Shown one piece after another: positions 58,758-64,000 of a DNA stretch of 64,000 bases (the first letter of the stretch is position 1; the number at the start of each line of letters is the position of its first letter). Position numbers and translations under genes: made by a program. The notes below the pieces were generated by a model, which did no database searches, was not told where the DNA came from, and saw nothing but the letters and a program-made list of their open reading frames with translations. The stretch is from Zygaena filipendulae. Taxonomy: Eukaryota; Arthropoda; Insecta; Lepidoptera; Zygaenidae. The DNA lies in assembly GCA_907165275.2 (NCBI GenBank), contig OU015662.1, positions 9,555,501-9,619,500 on the forward strand. Direction: 5' to 3'.

Positions 58758-59633
58758 AGAGGGGGTAGTTGAATTTAAAGTTTTTTATAAGACATTAACC
58801 CTAATATAGATAAGTACCTACCTACTAAATAAAGGTAAGAGACCGAAAGAAACATGTCGGGCCCTACCGACTGCGAATAAACCGCCATAGATGTTATCAA
58901 TATATGTATAGGGGTAGGTTATATACTAAGTAGGCACCTACCTGTTCTGTGGGTGTACCTTAGAATCAGATAGCTTTCTAATTTTTCACTTATTCAAATT
59001 GTTCTAATAGTGGGAACTAACTAACGATAGGTGGACATAGATAAGCAATGGTGTGTTATCCCACAGTGGCGAAATTTTGAGTAAATCGTGTTTTAAAATT
59101 ATAACGCCATTTTCTGTCAACATTTTTTATGTACAATATTTAGTTACATACTTAAACAATGTAGGTAATTAGGTAAACACATAATTAAAAAAAGTTCCCT
59201 AACTCTCAATAAATCGTTCTGAATAGATAACTTAATTTTGTCGGTTAACATGTTATTGCTTATCTGCGTCCAAGTAAAATATAGCTAAACATAATGTTCT
59301 ACTACTATACCTACTATATGCAAGGAGTTTGCACTGTTTTGTCCATGCACTTCTACCTATCTAACTAGTTAGTTGCGAACTCACTTTACTATTAATTTGC
59401 AAAAACTTTCGGAATTTCGGCTTGTCGCCCATTAATCATAATATAATTTAATTATGGCAAATAAGAGGGGTCATGGCCAGAAGAGTAAGCTCGTCTTGTT
59501 AGTCGTTTATCTACTACCGTTTCTACTTGCCAACTAAGTATATATGTAGGTACCTACCTACTATGCAAATATTATGACTTAACTTACCTAAGTTGCCTAA
59601 GTAATTCGAATTTCGCGTTACTTTATTTATAAT
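58758..59633. other. No gene seen
   Basis: Contains several GTAGGTACCTAC motifs (for example 59547..59566), a short self-complementary motif frequent in moth genomes. Confidence 0.4.
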
Positions 59634-59806
59634 CCTGTTGATATTATAAATGTGAAAGAAGTGTGAAAGTCAGGCACGCCTCAGCTCATCATGATTTGTA
59701 AACACGTTGTCAGGGGTACAGATAAGGACATAGGATACACTACTTTTTATCCAGGAATTCCGCGGGATCGCCGAAATTATTGCGGGTGAAACGGGGTACA
59801 GCTATA
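59634..59806 (+). mobile_element. Helitron, 171-bp type, partly decayed
   Basis: TCCTGTTGATATTATAAATG start, GTTGTCAGGGGTACAG block, and eroded 3' end TGCGGGTGAAACGGGGTACA then GCTA. Confidence 0.65.
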
Positions 59807-60211
59807 GTGTAGGTACATAGGTACCTACCTATATTATTTTGCTTTTCTTAAAAAGAATAATTGTAATGTTAAGAAAAATAGAAGAAATTTCAGATCAGGT
59901 ATATAGGTATGTACCTACCTACCATAGGTATATTATATACCTACCTACCTAAACGAAATCAAAAATCATAAAAAAATATGTAATCAATCTTGATTGAGAT
60001 TAGGTAGGTAACTAAGCTTTTAGCTTTATTTTAAGATTATTTCCATTTGTAACTTAAGTAAAACCAGATTAAATTTTTGTTTCAAGTCCGACTTTAGTCT
60101 TCAAACAAGACAAAAAACTGTTTTACGAATTTAACCTCCCGGCCTCTTACAAGTAGGTAGGCAGGGTATAAAATTGTAATTGGTAGTACCTACCTCAGAC
60201 CAAGTGTCTTC

Positions 60212-60260
60212 TTATTTCGTCTGAGGGTAGTAAGTACCTACCTACCCTCAGACGAAATAA
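60212..60260. repeat. Perfect 19-bp inverted repeat
   Basis: TTATTTCGTCTGAGGGTAG (60212..60230) and its exact complement (60242..60260) flank an 11-base loop. The 14-base core CTCAGACGAAATAA recurs at 61866..61879, and ACCTCAGAC lies just upstream at 60193. Possibly part of a decayed foldback element. Confidence 0.7.
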
Positions 60261-60594
60261 AGTTAAAACAAATGACAATCCTATTGAATACCGCTTGATA
60301 CTTACCAACTTATTACTATAAATTTACAAAAATCATCAAGCAAATTAAAATAAGAGGAAGAAGAAACACATCTCTAGCGGAAGTTGGTTAATATTATCTA
60401 ATTAAATACCTACCTAATTAACTTCATTATTTCAGTATCACAGCACAAGGCGGAACTTTATCTAGAAAACCATTTACCTACTTAACAATTAATTAACTAC
60501 TTTGCATTATTATTAAACAACGAATACATCATAAAAGTAAGGAAACAATTAAATTATTTAATGAAATCTTAAGTAATCAAAAGTCAACACTCAC

Positions 60595-60964
60595 CTCTAA
60601 AAAAAGTCTCAAAGATCGGTTGGAACGATTTACTTTAAACTTTTAGTCAGTTTTTGAAAATCACAAGATACGGGGATCCACAAAACAAAGTTCATCTCAT
60701 TAAGTAACTGTCCAAGCACTTTCAGTCAGTTTTATTCCATTTAATTATTGTTTTAATTGACGCAAAAGATTCATTTACTCGAACCGAGAACCGGCGTGTC
60801 CCGCCCGTTACGAAGCCCAGCGCACATTTCAACGGATGAAAGTGTAACCGTGGTTTTTGTATAGCGTTCTCTCGTTTTCGCCTCAACGCGTGAAAGGGAG
60901 CGAGCGACACGCGTAGACGAAACTCGACTTTTTGAACCGAGACTTGTGAAGCGACTTCGCCCAC
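60595..60964 (-). promoter_or_regulatory. Candidate promoter and 5' UTR exon, minus strand
   Basis: A CpG-rich interval (densest 60770..60960, continuing to about 61160) leads on the minus strand into sequence ending GAG|GTGAGT at 60595/60594, a consensus donor. A minus-strand frame is open through the GC-rich part (60722..60964) but begins with GTG and stops before the donor, so the segment is more likely untranslated leader. Same strand as the coding exon at 45775..45882, to which it could splice across about 14.7 kb. No TATA box was identified. Confidence 0.35.
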
Positions 60965-61164
60965 TGTTATTGTTATTCTAATTATTTGATATCTCGAAAC
61001 TGCCGAGGCAGCACGGCAGCGGGTGGTGGAACCTGTCCGAGTGTCGACACAACCCTATCTCAAAATAAAAACTTTTTTAACTTGAGCCGATCGAGGATCA
61101 GGCTTGTCCCGCTGTCACTCTACGCTGCACGCTGGTAGATAACCTAGAATCCAATTTGGGACAT

Positions 61165-61353
61165 CAAAATACCCACTACATAACAGTGCGATTAATGAAA
61201 CTATAATGCATAAAGGATGGAAGTTGAGATGGGGCAGTAAGATTGTTGGTAAGTTGTTAGTAGGTAGGTACTGCAGAAAAACGTTTTTAGGAGTCTATTT
61301 TAACTTTGGATATTTTGACTTGAATTCACTGATTTTTGGAATTATATTTTTTG
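61165..61353. other. No gene seen
   Basis: Spacer between the CpG-rich block and the MITE copy. Confidence 0.35.
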
Positions 61354-61543
61354 TTGGCACATAACTAATTACATTTAGTTGAATGCCAATTTACATTAAT
61401 TTAATAATAATAATTTATTTATTTGGAACCAACTTGGATATGGATATGGATGGACCGTTAATGAACGTAGCTCTGTGCTGTAATTTTGTTTTTAAAATCT
61501 TTACTTAAAATTAAGTAATCATCAAAACGACTGAGTGCGGCCG
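61354..61543. mobile_element. Diverged copy of the 34317..34553 MITE
   Basis: It keeps TTGGCAC..TAACTAATTA, ATGCCAATTTACATTAATTT and the right arm from TAATTTTGTTTTTAAAATCT to GACTGAGTGCGGCCG. The left arm is lost, and about 60 unrelated bases (with TGGATATGGATATGGATGG) interrupt the middle. Confidence 0.65.
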
Positions 61544-64000
61544 TTAGTACACCGTTGGTTTCAAGAGATAAGAGAAACGATATTCATAAGTTTCTCTTAA
61601 TTCTTATAAGAGGGAGACATAAATAGAAAAAATGAAAGCAAAATTTCGGTTTGTTTATTTTTATTGTTATCTTTCTTTCCACAAGTGGCAAGAGCCAGAG
61701 CAGTGAGCACAAATTATTATAATGGTAACTACAATCAGGGATCACATACAACATTAGTACATACTTCTTTAAATTATCTTGCTACCAATTTTTAGGCTAT
61801 TTTTTTCTTTTAATCTGTATTTAACAAAAAAAAAGCGTGAAATCTAACCAAATTAACATAGTTACCTCAGACGAAATAATGGTTACCTAACCAAACTCAA
61901 TAAGTGTACAATTTATTTGGCACTAAATCACTAAATTAATGTAGTGAAATTCCCTTTCGTAATGCTCCTACCCCGGCGAAGATATTTTTTTCAAAATCTG
62001 TTTATGAATTTTACTCCAAAAAGAAATTTATCTTTTGATATGATGCATATAAACAAATATGCATGTAACCAAGGCCGTCATGAAGCGATCGGTTACAAGC
62101 CGACTTGTCGATTGAACGGAGAGATAAATATTGTTTATTTTACCATAATATAACTACATGCATATTACAAGATTTATACTTAATCATGTGCCTGCTTAGC
62201 TAGGTGTTCGAAAATACAGGGAAATAGTTTGCCGCTCTCCGCTCATCATGAAAATCTATCAATACAATCATTATTAATTTCAGATTTGAGAAAAAAAAAT
62301 ACAAAATTCAATTATTCGCCGAACCGTGACTGTAAGGTTTCAAATTTACTTTGAAAATACGCCAATATGAGTTACAGACGAGAAGCTTGTTTGCCACCGG
62401 TCAGGCACTACGGTGGCATTACAGAGATGTTATAGGGACTTAACAAATCCATAGACACACCCGTTATTGTTATTTTACAGCACAGAAGAAAGTGTCTAAA
62501 GAAATAAATTAACAACAAGTGTTTCTAAAGATCTGGATAAACCAGAAACAACATCAGTAAAAAGATGCACAAGGCAGTCGAGCTCAGCGCGTGGCCAGTG
62601 GCTGCTGATGTTGGATCGGTTTCACAAGAATAAAAATAAGTTTGCAACGGTCTATCGTTATGTATGTATATTAAAGTTATTTCTCGCCCCTTCATATTAT
62701 GTGTAACCGTTGCAAACCGGGCATGTTATTCTAATAATAACATACGAAGTTGTCTTAAAACAACTCGGTGTTATCCGCAGGTGTTAGGGATAACTATGCG
62801 TTAAGTGCAAGCACATTACATTAGATTAATTAACAACTAATCGAACATAATATTTGTATGCAAACTTGACTATTTACTTTTTTTTGTTTATTTTTATTTT
62901 TTTTAAGTTTATCGCGGTGTCCTATAACGATTAGTTACCATTAATGGAACATGAAAGATTTATATAAATACATATAACTTATGTGACAAAAAAATGATAT
63001 TATCAGTGATGAATAAGTAAAGTGACACACAAAAGAATAACTACCAAAGTTGAATTAATTCGAATGAATGAGTTATAAAATACCCAACCTTAATTATTAC
63101 AATGCCCCTGTTCATATAGTATTATTTATAGTAAATAGTAAAATTACTAAATCCATGGCCAACGAAGGAAGAAAAGCATCATGGATACCAACACTTATTT
63201 TTATTATAAAAAGGGGCTATTAATTTACAATTATTCAGACGGTTACAACACACCCGAATATTTTCAGTTTACTGAAGATGCTGTATCATTGTGAATCGAA
63301 AATTTCTCAAAACAATCAATATTAAAAACAAGGCAATGTCTTTGGACCATGAACATGAGATTAGAAGAATCTGTGGTATCGGAGGGCAAGACGTGTAAAC
63401 TGACGCCTCAAATAAGTTTTTTTTTAATTGAACGTTACCAAAGACATAAAAAAGCATGTTCAAAAGGGAACAATCTACACATAATTTTTCACAATACTAT
63501 TTAAAATCGTTCTTAGTTACGGAATTTAAAATAAATTTTATCATCAAGAGCTTTTATATAGCAAATGTAATTTTTTTTTCTTTTTTTCTTCTTTTAAGTT
63601 TAATATTACTAACAGAGGTAAATCACACTACGGAAAATAATATAAACACGACACACAACTTAGAAAAGTTTGCATGAGTAAGTTTTTTTTTTAGAGAAAT
63701 TGTAATATGGCAAGGCCTTTTTCAAATGAAAACCATAATAATATAATACGAGTAATAATGTGTAGAATGATCGGGGTCGTGCCATAGAGTTGCAGAACAG
63801 AGAACGTGTGAACAAATATTTATCTAATGACAATGCAACTCTGCAGTGCGCCATACACCATGCGACAGCACTCTAAGCCCCATAAAAATTGAAAACAATA
63901 ATAAAAATATAACATATATACACATCTTATGTTTTACATAAACTATCGTAACAGTTACATCTATAATGAACCGTCGATACCCTCAGTGGGCTCCGTAAAT
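61544..64000. other. No gene seen
   Basis: AT-rich to the window end. A 11-bp inverted repeat (GTTTGCAACGG at 62640 and CCGTTGCAAAC at 62707) is the only structure noted. Small frames here lack support. Confidence 0.45.

Overview
This window reads as nuclear DNA of a lepidopteran insect, most likely a moth. It is AT-rich, full of short non-coding repeats, and carries many copies of the TC...hairpin-CTAG non-autonomous Helitrons (Lep1 type) that are characteristic of Lepidoptera. tRNA-headed SINE pieces, short-repeat-tailed retroposon ends and the recurring GTAGGTACCTAC motif point the same way. No bacterial, organellar or free viral gene organisation is visible. Almost the whole window looks intronic or intergenic.

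The one unambiguous long gene is the polyprotein of a complete Ty1/Copia LTR retrotransposon on the minus strand (17664..21987). It has two 162-bp LTRs that I read as identical, an ATTTT target duplication, a copia-type half-tRNA-iMet primer binding site, a polypurine tract, and one uninterrupted 1293-aa gag-protease-integrase-reverse transcriptase-RNase H frame. It looks like a very recent and possibly still competent insertion.

Host coding sequence is scarce. The best candidate is a minus-strand first coding exon at 45775..45882: GC-rich, 36 codons, good Kozak context, a GTGAGT donor and a plausible acceptor 20 nt upstream. A CpG-rich block ending in a GAG|GTGAGT donor at 60595..60964 could be the non-coding first exon of the same gene. 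If so, the window is mainly its first introns and the Copia element lies in one of them in sense orientation. This linkage is inference. Weaker start-codon-plus-donor or GC-rich small ORFs are listed with low confidence.

Layout: 0-8 kb holds a Harbinger-like MITE, a run of small plus-strand ORFs and the first Helitron remnants. 8-17.6 kb holds Helitrons, a TIR element, SINE and LINE ends, and an unexplained Cys-rich ORF (11227..11496). 17.7-22 kb is Copia. 22-32 kb has two ORFs each interrupted by one stop, a mariner-like MITE and a miRNA-sized hairpin. 33-39.7 kb is a dense Helitron/MITE field. 39.7-45.7 kb is mostly featureless with a retroposon end. 45.7-61 kb holds the two candidate exons among more Helitrons, SINEs and MITEs. 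61-64 kb is nearly featureless. Repeat calls rest on comparing copies within this window and on known terminal signatures; no database was searched.
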